A stretch of DNA of 64,000 bases from Caballeronia sp. SL2Y3 (GTDB lineage Bacteria; Pseudomonadota; Gammaproteobacteria; Burkholderiales; Burkholderiaceae): contig NZ_CP084260.1 of the NCBI RefSeq assembly GCF_022879575.1, forward strand, positions 2,232,001 through 2,296,000, in the 5' to 3' direction. Positions 30,793 through 43,006 of this stretch are shown here, piece by piece; within the stretch, counting starts at the first letter, position 1; every line of letters begins with the position of its first letter. The notes under the pieces were generated by a model that saw nothing but the letters and a program-made list of their open reading frames with translations, had not been told where the DNA came from and searched no databases. A program made the translations under genes and the position numbers.

Positions 30793-30821
30793 ATATTAGT
30801 AGAAAAACTACATGGTGACAA
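30793..30821 (-). promoter_or_regulatory. edd promoter
   Basis: On the minus strand, -35 TTGTCA (30816-30821) and -10 TAATAT (30793-30798) are separated by 17 bp. The spacer is almost filled by the HexR-like site, so repression would occur by direct blocking. Confidence 0.7.
30796..30814 (-). promoter_or_regulatory. HexR-like operator at the edd promoter
   Basis: The minus strand reads CATGTAGTTTTTCTACTAA, with inverted arms GTAG/CTAC. It shares CATGTAGT-(A/T)TTT-(C/G)TAC with the site before hexR. Location and pairing suggest HexR binding. Confidence 0.55.
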
Positions 30822-30915
30822 TGCATCGGCTACGCTCTCTTATTCAGCGAACGCCTAAGTCACCGCCTTTAACGACCGGCATCTCAGGGAATTCCCTTAG
30901 AACAGAGTGTCGAAG

Positions 30916-30934
30916 CATGTAGTATTTGTACAAA
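30916..30934 (+). promoter_or_regulatory. HexR-like operator at the hexR promoter
   Basis: CATGTAGTATTTGTACAAA contains TGTA-N7-TACA and TTGTACAA. It overlaps the hexR -35 box and matches the edd site in opposite orientation, so autoregulation is likely. Confidence 0.55.
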
Positions 30935-30953
30935 CCGATTCATCGGCTATAGT
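30926..30953 (+). promoter_or_regulatory. hexR promoter
   Basis: -35 TTGTAC (30926-30931) and -10 TATAGT (30948-30953) have 16-bp spacing, 33 bp before the hexR start. Confidence 0.6.
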
Positions 30954-30986
30954 CGCAGGCAAATTCCAGCATAGGCGAGTTTTCCG

Positions 30987-31826
30987 ATGTTGCTGTCCCA
31001 AGTCGAAGCAATGCGCGAGCAGTTGCGCCCGTCCGAGCGCAAGCTCGCCGATTACGTGCTGGAAGCGCCGCGCGAAGTCCTCGACCTTTCGATGACCGAT
31101 TTCGCCGCGCGAGCAGGCGTGAGCCAGCCGACCATCGCGCGTTTTTGTCAGGCGCTCGGCTTCTCCGGATTCCGGGAGTTCAAGATCCGGCTCGCGCAAA
31201 GCGTCGCAGGGGATGTGCCCACCGTTTACCGCGACGTCCGCAGCGACGAGCCCGCCGCCGGCGTCGCGGCGAAAGTGCTGGACCGCACCATCGGCGCGCT
31301 GATCGCGGTGCGCAACAGCTTGTCGTCGGACAGCGTGGCGGCGGCCATCGCGATTCTGTCGGAGGCGCGGCGCATCGAGTTCTATGGCGCGGGCGGGTCG
31401 GGCATCGCCGCGCTCGACATGCAGCACAAGTTTTTCCGCCTCGGCGTGCCGTCAGTCGCCTACGCCGATCCGCATACCTACACGACGTCGGCGGCGCTGC
31501 TCGGTCCCGGCGATGTGGTTGTCGCCATCTCGAACACCGGCCGCACGAAGGACATTCTGGATGCGTGCAAATCCGCGCTCAATGGCGGGGCGAAAGTGAT
31601 CGCGATCACGCACGGCAATTCGCCGCTCGCGCGGCTGGCGAGCGTCGGCCTGTTCGCAAATGTCGATGAGGACACGGATATTTTTTCGCCGATGACATCG
31701 CGCGTCTCGCATCTCGCAATCGGCGACATTCTGGCGGTGGGATTGGCACTGGCGCGCGGACCGCAATTGGCGGAAAAACTCGCCGAGGCGAAGGACGTGC
31801 TGGAAGGACGCAGAGTCGGCTCCTAA
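30987..31826 (+). CDS. hexR: HexR, RpiR-family repressor of hexose metabolism
   Basis: The 279-residue protein has an N-terminal RpiR helix-turn-helix (MTDFAARAGVSQPTIARFCQ at about 36-55) and a C-terminal SIS sugar-phosphate domain (FYGAGGSGIAALD, AISNTGRTKD). HexR proteins repress edd, eda, zwf and gap genes and release DNA when KDPG binds the SIS domain. It is divergent from edd, and similar operator-like sites lie before both genes. An 8-bp tandem copy of GCTCCTAA spans the stop codon (31819-31834). An N-glycosyltransferase gene follows 50 bp later with no terminator between. Confidence 0.9.
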   Translation: MLLSQVEAMREQLRPSERKLADYVLEAPREVLDLSMTDFAARAGVSQPTIARFCQALGFSGFREFKIRLAQSVAGDVPTVYRDVRSDEPAAGVAAKVLDRTIGALIAVRNSLSSDSVAAAIAILSEARRIEFYGAGGSGIAALDMQHKFFRLGVPSVAYADPHTYTTSAALLGPGDVVVAISNTGRTKDILDACKSALNGGAKVIAITHGNSPLARLASVGLFANVDEDTDIFSPMTSRVSHLAIGDILAVGLALARGPQLAEKLAEAKDVLEGRRVGS

Positions 31827-31876
31827 GCTCCTAAGACGCTGTGCGGTTCAAATGAAATCGAAGTCAGGCTGTACCT

Positions 31877-33724
31877 ATGAGCGACGCTTTCTCTCTGGAA
31901 CGTTTCGACCGATGCGTGCAAGGCGCGCAGTACGACGACGCGATCGACATGCTTTTCGAGCTGAACAAGCTGCTCGACCGATTTCCGTACATCGGGTTGG
32001 GTCAGTTCGTGTCGGGCGCAGACGCCCATCGCTGCAACGAGTCGTTCGCGCGCCGGCTGTCCGACGCCGCCGTCAGCATGATTGCCAGCCCGGACTTCAC
32101 GCTGACGGACGGTCGACTCGGACGGCTGGAGCGGCTGCGTCCGCTGATCTGGAGCGTCATGGCGGCCACGCCGCCTCGCAACGCTGACCATTTCGTGGCC
32201 CCGTTGCTCGCCGCGCTCGACGATTCCTCCAGTCCTGCGCCGCTCCGCTCGGATGCCGCGAGACGGCTGAGCCTTCTCTACAGCCCGGAATCGTCGGCCG
32301 ATCTCGACATCACGCAGCTTTGGAACGCCGACCGCGCTTCGGCCTTGAGCCTTGCAATAGCGATCGCGGCAGAGCGTTTCGCCGCAAGCACGCTTGCTCA
32401 GGGCAAACGCAATCGCTTGCTGCAATGGCTGGCCGGTGTCATCGAACTACTCGATCAGACGCCGCCGCAGGACCTGACCAGTCTGTGGTCGCTCTACATG
32501 CATTGCAGCTACGCCGAGGGAAACCGGCACGCGGTCAAGTCAGGCATCAATGCGCTCGTGCGCAAAGGGCTGGCCAATCTTGGACTTGCCGACGTCGATG
32601 TCACCGGCACGACTCGCGCCTTTCCGAAAGACGCACGTCCGCTCATGTTAGTCGTAGCGGAAAGCTTCAATACGGGACATTCGATCGTCCGCACCCATTC
32701 GGCCGCGCTCGCCGCGGTCAAAAGCCGCTTCGAACTGGTCGCGTTTTGCCCACCGCGCTCGATCGACGACAGTCAGCGCGCAATCTTCGATCGGACGGTC
32801 GACCTTCCGGACGGCGCGCACGTTCCGCAATGGCTCCGGCAAATCAGGGATTTCGCCGAAACCGAACGTCCCGCCGTCTTGTATATGCCGAGCGTGGGGA
32901 TGTCGGTCCTGACCGTCTTTCTCTCGAATATGCGCCTTGCGCCTTTACAGATCGCCGGGCTTGGCCACCCCGCGACCACGCGATCCGACCGCATCGATTA
33001 CATCAGCGTGGAAGACGATTACGTCGGCGATCCCGCCTGCTTCACGGAAAAACTTCTGCGCCTTCCCAAAGACGGGCAGCCGTATCGTCCGTCGGCGTTG
33101 TTGACAGAACTTCCGTCTCGCTCACCGAACGATAACGGACGCACGGACATCGCCATCGCGGCAAGTTGCATGAAGTTGAACCCGGCTTTTCTGGCCGCGT
33201 GCAAGCGAATCGTGCAGCGGGCGCGGACGCCCATTCATCTTCACTTCATTATGAGCGGCAGCAATGTATTCACGTTGCTGTCGCTGCAATGCGAACTGAG
33301 GCAGATTCTTCCCGCCGGCTCGTACACGATTCACGGGTTCACGCCATACGCGACATACGTGAAGAAGCTCGCCAGCATGGACATGTTTCTCAGTCCATTC
33401 CCTTTCGGAAATACGAACGGCATCGTGGACGCCTTTACGGCCGGCTTGCCGGGCGTCTGCAAAACCGGGCCCGAAGTGTTCGAGCATATCGACGGCGCCT
33501 TGTTAGCGCGTGCGTCGATGCCGTCCTGGCTGGTCACCGAGACGGTAGAAGATTATGTGGAGGCGGCAGTCCGCCTCGCGACGAACCGGGAAGAAAGAGA
33601 GGCGATAAGCACCTCGATGCTCGAAAGCAACGCCGTACAGCGGTTTTTCGAGGGACGGCCGGAAGCGTTTGGAGACTTGGTGCTGGGACTCGTCCGCGGC
33701 ACCTCAGCGCTCAAAACGGTTTGA
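31877..33724 (+). CDS. HMW1C-like protein N-glycosyltransferase (GT41)
   Basis: The 615-residue protein has an N-terminal helical domain (about 1-240) and a C-terminal GT-B catalytic region. The catalytic part carries motifs typical of HMW1C/NGT enzymes: SFNTGHSIVRTHS, SVGMSVLTVFLSNMRLAPLQ, GHPATTRSDRIDYISVEDDY, SCMKLNPAFL and FPFGNTNGIVDAFTAGLPG, with the Lys, Asn and Asp that hold UDP-sugar in this family. Known members act in the cytoplasm and attach glucose or galactose to Asn in N-x-S/T of secreted adhesins. No adhesin gene adjoins it, but a trimeric autotransporter lies 9 kb away. It sits 50 bp behind hexR and is probably co-transcribed. Its 3' end overlaps the convergent CopD-like gene by 14 bp. 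Confidence 0.85.
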   Translation: MSDAFSLERFDRCVQGAQYDDAIDMLFELNKLLDRFPYIGLGQFVSGADAHRCNESFARRLSDAAVSMIASPDFTLTDGRLGRLERLRPLIWSVMAATPPRNADHFVAPLLAALDDSSSPAPLRSDAARRLSLLYSPESSADLDITQLWNADRASALSLAIAIAAERFAASTLAQGKRNRLLQWLAGVIELLDQTPPQDLTSLWSLYMHCSYAEGNRHAVKSGINALVRKGLANLGLADVDVTGTTRAFPKDARPLMLVVAESFNTGHSIVRTHSAALAAVKSRFELVAFCPPRSIDDSQRAIFDRTVDLPDGAHVPQWLRQIRDFAETERPAVLYMPSVGMSVLTVFLSNMRLAPLQIAGLGHPATTRSDRIDYISVEDDYVGDPACFTEKLLRLPKDGQPYRPSALLTELPSRSPNDNGRTDIAIAASCMKLNPAFLAACKRIVQRARTPIHLHFIMSGSNVFTLLSLQCELRQILPAGSYTIHGFTPYATYVKKLASMDMFLSPFPFGNTNGIVDAFTAGLPGVCKTGPEVFEHIDGALLARASMPSWLVTETVEDYVEAAVRLATNREEREAISTSMLESNAVQRFFEGRPEAFGDLVLGLVRGTSALKTV

Positions 33725-34127
33725 CGACCACCAGCAGCGTCGCGCCGAGCAAGCCGAGCACCGGCAACTCGTTGTACATGCGGTACCACTTGTCCGAGCG
33801 CGTATTTTCGCCGCGCTGGAACGTGCGCAGCAGAACGCCGCAATACGCGTGATAGGCGATCAGCAATACGACGATGCCGAGCTTCGCGTGCAACCAACCC
33901 TGTCCGCGCCCGATGCCGACGTCCAGCCACAGCCACAGCCCGCATGCAAGCGCCGGCACCGCGATGAACGTCATGAAGCGAAAGAGCTTGCGCGCCATCA
34001 GCAGCAGGCGCGCGGTCGCTGCCGGGTCCTTCTCCATCGCGAGATTGACGTAAATGCGCGGCAAGTAGAACAGCCCCGCGAACCACGAGGCGACCAGCAC
34101 GATATGCAGCGATTTGATCCAGAGCAT
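33711..34127 (-). CDS. CopD/HemJ-like integral membrane protein
   Basis: The 138-residue protein has four hydrophobic segments and the family start WIKSLHIVLVASWFAGLFYL, with a conserved His and Trp. It ends VLGLLGATLLVVVKPF. It matches the CopD/UPF0093 type. HemJ members oxidise protoporphyrinogen IX in heme synthesis; CopD-type members handle copper. The short length and the FYLPRIYV segment favour HemJ-like. It follows proA on the same strand, 19 bp apart. Confidence 0.75.
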   Translation of the reverse strand: MLWIKSLHIVLVASWFAGLFYLPRIYVNLAMEKDPAATARLLLMARKLFRFMTFIAVPALACGLWLWLDVGIGRGQGWLHAKLGIVVLLIAYHAYCGVLLRTFQRGENTRSDKWYRMYNELPVLGLLGATLLVVVKPF

Positions 34128-34146
34128 CGTTTTTCTTCGGGTCGTC

Positions 34147-35418
34147 TTATTGACGCACTTCGCCGTGACCGAGCACGACGTATTTCAGCGATGTCAGCCC
34201 TTCCAGCCCCACCGGGCCGCGCGCATGCAGCTTGTCGTTCGAGATGCCGATTTCCGCGCCCAGCCCGAACTCGAAGCCATCCGCGAAGCGCGTTGACGCG
34301 TTGACCATGACGCTCGCCGAATCCACTTCGCGCAGGAAGCGCATGGCGCGGTCGTGGTCTTCGGTGACGATCGCGTCCGTATGATGCGAGCCGTACGTGT
34401 TGATATGGCCGATGGCCTCGTCCAGACCATCGACGATTTTCACCGCCAGAATCGGCGCGAGATATTCGGTGCTCCAGTCTTCGTCGGTGGCATCGACGAG
34501 CCCGCCGATCTGCGCCGCTTCGAGCACCTTGCGCGCCGCCGCATCGACGCGCAGTTCGACGTCTTTCGCCTGAAAGGCACGCGCGAGCATGGGCAACGCG
34601 GCGTCGGCGCCAGCGCGCGCGACGAGCAGCGTTTCCATCGTGTTGCAGGTGCCGTAGCGATGCGTCTTCGCGTTGTCGCAGATCGCCGCCGCTTTCGCGA
34701 GATCGGCGCGGTCGTCCACGTACACGTGGCAGATGCCGTCGAGATGCTTGATCATCGGCACGCGCGACTCTTCCATCAGCCGGGCGATGAGGCTTTTGCC
34801 GCCGCGCGGCACGATCACGTCGACGAACTCCGTCATGGTGATGAGCTTGCCGACCGCCGCGCGATCCGCCGTCTCGACGACCTGCACCGCGTCCTGCGGC
34901 AAACCCGCCGCCCGCAAGCCCTCGCCGATCAGCCTGGCAAGCGCAGTGTTGCAATCGAGCGCTTCGGAACCGCCGCGAAGAATCGTCGCGTTGCCAGATT
35001 TCAGGCACAGCGCGGCGGCGTCGATGGTCACGTTCGGCCGCGATTCGTAGATGATGCCGATCACGCCGAGCGGCACACGCATCTGCCCGACCTGAATGCC
35101 CGTCGGACGGAACTTGAGTCCGCTGATTTCCCCGATCGGATCGGCCAGCGACGCCACTTGCCGCAAGCCTTCGACCATTGTGCCGAGCGCCTTGTCGGAG
35201 AGCGTGAGACGGTCGATGAACGCCGCGTCGTAGCCCTTTTCGCGAGCTCGATCCAGATCGCGCGCGTTCGCGGCCTTGAGCGTGTCGCGCTCCCGCTCGA
35301 TCGCATCCGCCACCGCGACGAGCGCCGCGTTCTTCGCCGCCGTCGACGCCCGCGCCATCGCGCGTGACGCCGCGCGCGCGCGGCGGCCGAGATCGGTCAT
35401 GTACTGGTTGATGTTCAT
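34147..35418 (-). CDS. proA: Gamma-glutamyl phosphate reductase ProA
   Basis: The 423-residue aldehyde-dehydrogenase-superfamily enzyme has [16 protein letters not shown] and the catalytic Cys in [13 protein letters not shown]. It reduces gamma-glutamyl phosphate to the semialdehyde in proline synthesis. The start [15 protein letters not shown] is chosen by family length; the frame is open to 35484. It is downstream of holA in the leuS-lptE-holA-proA direction, 107 bp behind it. Confidence 0.96.
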   Translation of the reverse strand: MNINQYMTDLGRRARAASRAMARASTAAKNAALVAVADAIERERDTLKAANARDLDRAREKGYDAAFIDRLTLSDKALGTMVEGLRQVASLADPIGEISGLKFRPTGIQVGQMRVPLGVIGIIYESRPNVTIDAAALCLKSGNATILRGGSEALDCNTALARLIGEGLRAAGLPQDAVQVVETADRAAVGKLITMTEFVDVIVPRGGKSLIARLMEESRVPMIKHLDGICHVYVDDRADLAKAAAICDNAKTHRYGTCNTMETLLVARAGADAALPMLARAFQAKDVELRVDAAARKVLEAAQIGGLVDATDEDWSTEYLAPILAVKIVDGLDEAIGHINTYGSHHTDAIVTEDHDRAMRFLREVDSASVMVNASTRFADGFEFGLGAEIGISNDKLHARGPVGLEGLTSLKYVVLGHGEVRQ

Positions 35419-35525
35419 CTGGATCATTCCGTATGCCGGCTGCGAAAGCGCGGCATCAGTGAGATGGAGTCGCGTCGGTTGCATGGCCCGACGCGCAAAG
35501 AATCATTCTAAGCCGTACCGCGTAT

Positions 35526-36608
35526 TTAGCGACGCGGTCGCGGCGCTGGCGACGCGCCTTGCGCCACGGCCATCGCCAGTTCGAACATGCCGGCCCACGG
35601 ATCGGGCGGCGGCTCGCTGCCGCGCGCACTCGTGCCGGAACTACCCGAAAGCCCTTTGACCTGCCGGTCGAGCCGCGCCGCCAGCGAGAGCGCGCGTTCG
35701 AGCGCGTCTTCCGTCACGCGGGAAAGCGCCGGGCCGATCAACCGCTCGCGCGGTCCCCATACGCGGTTTTCGCGTAGCAGCGTGGCGAGCGGCTTGCCCG
35801 ACGTCACACCGCGCTTGATGCGCAGAAGCGTGCGCACCTCGTCGACGAGCGCCCACAGCACGAGCACGGCCGCTTCGCCTTCGCCTTTCAGACCGTCGAG
35901 CATGCGCGAAAGCCGGCCCACGTCGCCCGTCAGCATCGCCTCGTTCAGCTTGAAAACGTCGTAGCGCGCGACGTTCAGCACCGCGTCGTGGATCTGCTCG
36001 AACGTGAGCACGCCTTGCGGATAAAGCAGCCCGAGCTTCTGTATTTCCTGATGCGCGGCAAGCAGATTGCCTTCGACACGCTCCGCAATGAAGACTAGCG
36101 CGCGCCGGCCCTCTTCGCCCGGGGCGACGCGCTGGCCTTGCTGCGCGAGCCGCTGGCCCACCCACATCGGCAACTGCGCGCGATCGACCGGATCGACCTT
36201 CAGCGCGACACCGGCGCCGATCAACGCAGTGAACCACGCGGATTTCTGCGCTGCCGAATCGAGGCGCGGCAGCGTGACCAAGGTCACGACGTCGGGATTG
36301 TCGGCGGCGGCGAGCGTCTTCAGCGCCTCGCCGCCTTCCTTGCCGGGCTTGCCCGTCGGAATGCGCAACTCGATCAGCTGCCGGTCGCCGAAGAGCGACA
36401 TCGACTGCGTCGCGCCGATGAGCGCGCTCCAGTCGAACCCGCGCTCGACCGTGAACACCGTGCGATCCGTGAAGCCGCCCGCGCGCGCGGCGGCCCGGAT
36501 GCGGTCGCACGCTTCCTGCACGAGCAGATGCTCGTCGCCATAGACGACGTACAGCGCCTTCAGGCCTTTGGCGAGATGCGCTTCGAGCGCGTCGAGCTTC
36601 AGTTGCAT
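35526..36608 (-). CDS. holA: DNA polymerase III delta subunit HolA
   Basis: The 360-residue protein begins MQLKLDALEAHLAKGLKALYVVYGDEHLLVQEACD. It has the delta-subunit AAA-like fold and no Walker motif, as expected, and ends in a collar domain with LALAARLDRQVKGL. It opens the beta clamp within the clamp loader. It follows lptE by 21 bp, a conserved leuS-lptE-holA order. Confidence 0.93.
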   Translation of the reverse strand: MQLKLDALEAHLAKGLKALYVVYGDEHLLVQEACDRIRAAARAGGFTDRTVFTVERGFDWSALIGATQSMSLFGDRQLIELRIPTGKPGKEGGEALKTLAAADNPDVVTLVTLPRLDSAAQKSAWFTALIGAGVALKVDPVDRAQLPMWVGQRLAQQGQRVAPGEEGRRALVFIAERVEGNLLAAHQEIQKLGLLYPQGVLTFEQIHDAVLNVARYDVFKLNEAMLTGDVGRLSRMLDGLKGEGEAAVLVLWALVDEVRTLLRIKRGVTSGKPLATLLRENRVWGPRERLIGPALSRVTEDALERALSLAARLDRQVKGLSGSSGTSARGSEPPPDPWAGMFELAMAVAQGASPAPRPRR

Positions 36609-36629
36609 GGTGAACGGTCGCGCGGCGCG

Positions 36630-37240
36630 TTACAGCGGCGGCGTGGGCAACGGGGCCCGCGGCGCGATGCCCGGCGTCTGCTCGGCCGGCGTCGGATGCA
36701 GCGAACGCACGACCGCGAGCCGGCGTGTCAGTTGATCCACGGCATCGTTGCGCATGTCGTTGTAGAGCAGCGTGGCCTCCTGCGACTTTGCGAGCGTGTA
36801 CTGGTTGCTATAGGTCATCGCGCGATTCAGCGCGATGGCGCTAGGCGGGATCAGCACGGTTCCGTCCGCGCCGACGAGCGTGTAGCTCAGGTTGTAGACG
36901 AGCTCGTACTCCTGGATCACGCCCTGCGAATTGAGGCTGAGTGTGCTGAGGCCTTGGCCTTCCGTGAGATAGAGCGTCGCGTCTGGCTTCTCCGAGGGCT
37001 TTACGATAACCGTATCGCTTCCGCCCTGCACCATGCGTTCGAGCCGCCCGACCATCTGCGGCGCGCCGCCGCTGATTGCCAGGCGCTTGAAGGCGTAGTC
37101 CTGCTCGCCGCGCAACTGGAAGCCGCACGCGGACAGCGCGACCGCGCCGCCCAAGAGCGCGAGGAACGTACGCCGGCTCACGCGCGCCGCGCGATTTTCG
37201 ACGGCTTTGACGCTCACATCGAATCCCCAGGTTTTGGCCA

Positions 37241-37241
<1 letters not shown>
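36630..37241 (-). CDS. lptE: LPS-assembly lipoprotein LptE
   Basis: The 203-residue protein has a lipoprotein signal after an N-terminal extension (RRTFLALLGGAVALSAC, lipobox LSAC at about 36-39), then GFQLRGEQDYAFKRLAI, typical of LptE. It plugs the LptD barrel and binds LPS. The start ATG shares one base with the leuS stop, so it is translationally coupled. The Pro-rich tail (TPGIAPRAPLPTPPL) is not conserved in general. Confidence 0.92.
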
Positions 37242-40165
<2,924 letters not shown>

Positions 40166-40588
40166 TCAGTGCGCCGGCACGGGCTGCGTCACGAAACCGA
40201 TCCGCTCGATTCCGGCCTGCTGCGCCGCGCCCATCACCTGCGCGACGATTTCATAGCGCGTGCCGCTCGACGCCCTCAGATGCAGCTCCGGCTTCTCGGC
40301 CGCCTTCCCCGCCACGGCGAAGCGCGCGCGCATGTCAGCGGCGCTGATCGGCGCGTCGTTCCAATAGAGCTTGCCTGCGTCGTCGATGGAAAGCGTGATG
40401 GTCTGCGGCGTCTCGCGCGCCGGCTGCGACGAAACCTTCGGCAAATCCAGCCGGATGGCATGCGTGAAAAGCGGCGCGGTGATGATGAAGATCACCAGCA
40501 ACACGAGCATGACGTCGATGAGCGGCGTCATGTTGATGTCGGCCATGGGCGAGCCGTTGGGCTTGTTGTCGAGTCCGCCGAAGGCCAT
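40166..40588 (-). CDS. exbD: ExbD/TolR-family biopolymer transport protein
   Basis: The 140-residue protein has a single membrane helix near 20-40 (MTPLIDVMLVLLVIFIITAP), with the conserved Asp of the proton path, and a periplasmic domain. With ExbB it uses the proton gradient to energise TonB, or Pal as TolR does. It lies 9 bp behind exbB in the bamE-dapB-exbB-exbD direction. No tonB or tolA is visible nearby, so the partner is uncertain. Confidence 0.88.
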   Translation of the reverse strand: MAFGGLDNKPNGSPMADINMTPLIDVMLVLLVIFIITAPLFTHAIRLDLPKVSSQPARETPQTITLSIDDAGKLYWNDAPISAADMRARFAVAGKAAEKPELHLRASSGTRYEIVAQVMGAAQQAGIERIGFVTQPVPAH

Positions 40589-40597
40589 CGCGCGCTT

Positions 40598-41263
40598 CTA
40601 TTCCTTCTCGCCGCACACGAACGCGTGCAGATCGTGCGCGAAGCCGTCGAGTTCCTCGGAGATCTGCCGCACGTAGCGGCCGAGCACGTTGTACGCGAGC
40701 ACCGCCGGAATCGCGACGACCAGACCGAACGCGGTCATGATGAGCGCCTCGCCCACCGGCGCCGCGACGTTTTCGATCATCGCCTGCCCGCTCGCCGCAA
40801 TGCTGCCGAGCGCGTGATAAATGCCCCAGACCGTGCCCAGCAAGCCGACGAAGGGCGCCGTGCTGCCCACGGACGCGAGGAGCACCTGTCCGAATTCGAG
40901 CCGCCGTTGCGAGCGCAGCAACGCCTGGCGCAGCGCGCGCAACACGCGCTCGTTGCGCTCGACGCGGGCGAGCAGCGCGCCGGGCACCTCGGCTTCGGAG
41001 GCGCGCCACGCCGCTTCGGCGAGCGGCAGATACACGCGCTCGCGGTCCGCGCTGCGCAAGGCGCCGATGCCGTCTTTCAAAGTCGATGCCTGCCAGAAGC
41101 GTTGCAGCGCGAGCGGCCCCTGCCATTTGGCGCGCGCCAGCACCCACGCCTTCACGAGCAGGAAGCACCAGCTCGCGAGCGACATGGCGAGCAGCACGCC
41201 CGCGACAGCATGCGTGACGGCATCGCCGCTTTGCAGATAGTGGATAACGCCCGTTGCCGCCAT
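40598..41263 (-). CDS. exbB: ExbB/TolQ-family proton channel protein
   Basis: The 221-residue protein has three membrane segments and the MotA/TolQ/ExbB core GLLGTVWGIYHALGSIAASGQAM. It forms the channel that drives ExbD. It is followed by exbD and preceded 14 bp upstream by dapB. TolQ is the alternative, but a tol-pal cluster is absent here. Confidence 0.87.
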   Translation of the reverse strand: MAATGVIHYLQSGDAVTHAVAGVLLAMSLASWCFLLVKAWVLARAKWQGPLALQRFWQASTLKDGIGALRSADRERVYLPLAEAAWRASEAEVPGALLARVERNERVLRALRQALLRSQRRLEFGQVLLASVGSTAPFVGLLGTVWGIYHALGSIAASGQAMIENVAAPVGEALIMTAFGLVVAIPAVLAYNVLGRYVRQISEELDGFAHDLHAFVCGEKE

Positions 41264-41277
41264 CGTCCGCGAACGCC

Positions 41278-42075
41278 TCAGCGCAGGCCGAGCACGTCTT
41301 GCATGTCGAAGAAGCCCTTGTCGTGCGCGGCGAGGAAGCGCACCGCGCGCAGCGCGCCTTGTGCGTACGACAGACGGCTCGCGGACTTGTGCGTGATCTC
41401 GATGCGCTCGCCGATGCCCGCGAACAGCACTGTGTGATCGCCGACGATATCGCCGCCGCGAATCGCCGAGAAGCCGATGGTCGACGGATCGCGCTCGCCG
41501 GTCACGCCTTCGCGCGCGTAGACGGCGCAGTCGTTCAGATCGCGGCCGAGCGCGCGGGCCACCACTTCGCCCATCGCCAGCGCGGTGCCGGACGGCGCAT
41601 CCACCTTATGCCGGTGATGCGCCTCGATAATCTCGATGTCGTAACCCTGCGCGAACTGCTTCGCGGCGAATTCGAGCAGCTTGAGCGTCACGTTCACGCC
41701 GACGCTCATGTTCGGCGCGAAGACCACGCCGATCTTGTCGCCGGCCTGCTTCAACTGCGCCTTTTGCTCGTCGGAGAAGCCCGTCGTGCCGATCACCATC
41801 TTCACGTCGTGACGCAGCGCCGCTTCGAGATGCGTGAGCGTGCCTTCAGGGCGCGTGAAGTCGATCAGATAGTCGGCGTCGGCGAACACGCGCTCGATGT
41901 CGTCGGTGAGCGCGACGCCGGTGGTCTTGCCGAGGAAGGCGCCCGCGTCCTGCCCGAGCTGCGGCACGCCGGAACGGTCGAGCGCGCCGACGAGTTGCGC
42001 GTCGGGGTCGTTGAGAACGGTTTCGATCAGCATCCGGCCCATGCGGCCCGACGCCCCGGCGATGGCGATCTTCAT
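41278..42075 (-). CDS. dapB: 4-hydroxy-tetrahydrodipicolinate reductase DapB
   Basis: The 265-residue protein begins [18 protein letters not shown] (nucleotide binding) and has GTTGFS and the catalytic [16 protein letters not shown]. It makes tetrahydrodipicolinate for lysine and peptidoglycan. The start at 42075 is the family N-terminus. It lies 127 bp behind bamE. Confidence 0.97.
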   Translation of the reverse strand: MKIAIAGASGRMGRMLIETVLNDPDAQLVGALDRSGVPQLGQDAGAFLGKTTGVALTDDIERVFADADYLIDFTRPEGTLTHLEAALRHDVKMVIGTTGFSDEQKAQLKQAGDKIGVVFAPNMSVGVNVTLKLLEFAAKQFAQGYDIEIIEAHHRHKVDAPSGTALAMGEVVARALGRDLNDCAVYAREGVTGERDPSTIGFSAIRGGDIVGDHTVLFAGIGERIEITHKSASRLSYAQGALRAVRFLAAHDKGFFDMQDVLGLR

Positions 42076-42202
42076 GGCTGTCTCGTGTTGGACCGCGCGG
42101 CGAGCGCGGCTGATTGATGCGGCGTCACGCGGCGAGCGCCCGCGACGCCGGTCTGTCCGGCAAGGCGCGAACGGCGCGCCTTGCCGACGATGCTTCGCAG
42201 CA

Positions 42203-43006
42203 TTACTGCGGCATGCTGAACTGCGCTTGTCCGCCCGCGTTGGCCGGAGCCGGCGACGTGCTCGCGGGACCGACGGCGCTGCTGTCCGGAATCGTGATCG
42301 TCTGCGGCTTGCGCTGCAACTGGATCTGGGAGTTGCCGCCCACGCTGGCCGCGCCGGGCGCCGCGCCCGCACTTTGCGGCACGTTCGGGCGCACGGAGGA
42401 TTGCGTTCGGCCAGTCGGCATTTCGACTTGCGCCGTCGCGCGATTCGCTGCCTGCGCGGCCTGCTGATTCGCGTCGCCCGCGAAGGCTGCCGCGGTGTTC
42501 GGCTGCGTGGACGGCTCGCCGGGCGGCGCGGTCACTGTGCTTGCCGAAGCCGCCGACGCCGCCGATGCCGCCGCCACGGCTGCGGGCGCCGTTGGCGCCT
42601 TCGCAACCTTCAAGCCCCGGTCGCCGTCGATTTCAGCGAGCAATTCGAGGTTCGACGGGAGATTCTCGCCGCCCGACCAGCTCACGACGCGATCGCTCGC
42701 GAAGTTCACGATGAAGTCACGCTGCTGCACGACGGAGGTGGAACCGCGCTTGAAGTAGAACACGTAGTCCCAGCGGTCCGCGTGGAACATGTCGGTGAGC
42801 AGCGGCGTGCCGAGCAGTTGCCTGACTTGATCGCGCGACATGCCGACCTGCATCTGGCTCGCCGCTTCCTGCGAAACGAAGTTGCCCTGCACGACCGTGA
42901 TGCGGTATGGCGTGATGCTCTGCGCGATCTTCTGCGTGACGCTGTCGTACGTCGAGCAACCCGCGAGCAGCGCGGCGAGGGTTGCTGCGATGATGGTTCC
43001 CCGCAT
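42203..43006 (-). CDS. bamE: Outer-membrane assembly lipoprotein BamE (SmpA)
   Basis: The protein starts [21 protein letters not shown] with GGAGAG upstream and the lipobox LAGC, followed by the BamE fold ([25 protein letters not shown]). It is a subunit of the BAM complex. At 267 residues it is more than twice the E. coli length, because of an Ala/Ser/Pro-rich tail after about residue 130, as seen in Burkholderia. It is divergent from fur, a classic arrangement. Confidence 0.92.
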   Translation of the reverse strand: MRGTIIAATLAALLAGCSTYDSVTQKIAQSITPYRITVVQGNFVSQEAASQMQVGMSRDQVRQLLGTPLLTDMFHADRWDYVFYFKRGSTSVVQQRDFIVNFASDRVVSWSGGENLPSNLELLAEIDGDRGLKVAKAPTAPAAVAAASAASAASASTVTAPPGEPSTQPNTAAAFAGDANQQAAQAANRATAQVEMPTGRTQSSVRPNVPQSAGAAPGAASVGGNSQIQLQRKPQTITIPDSSAVGPASTSPAPANAGGQAQFSMPQ

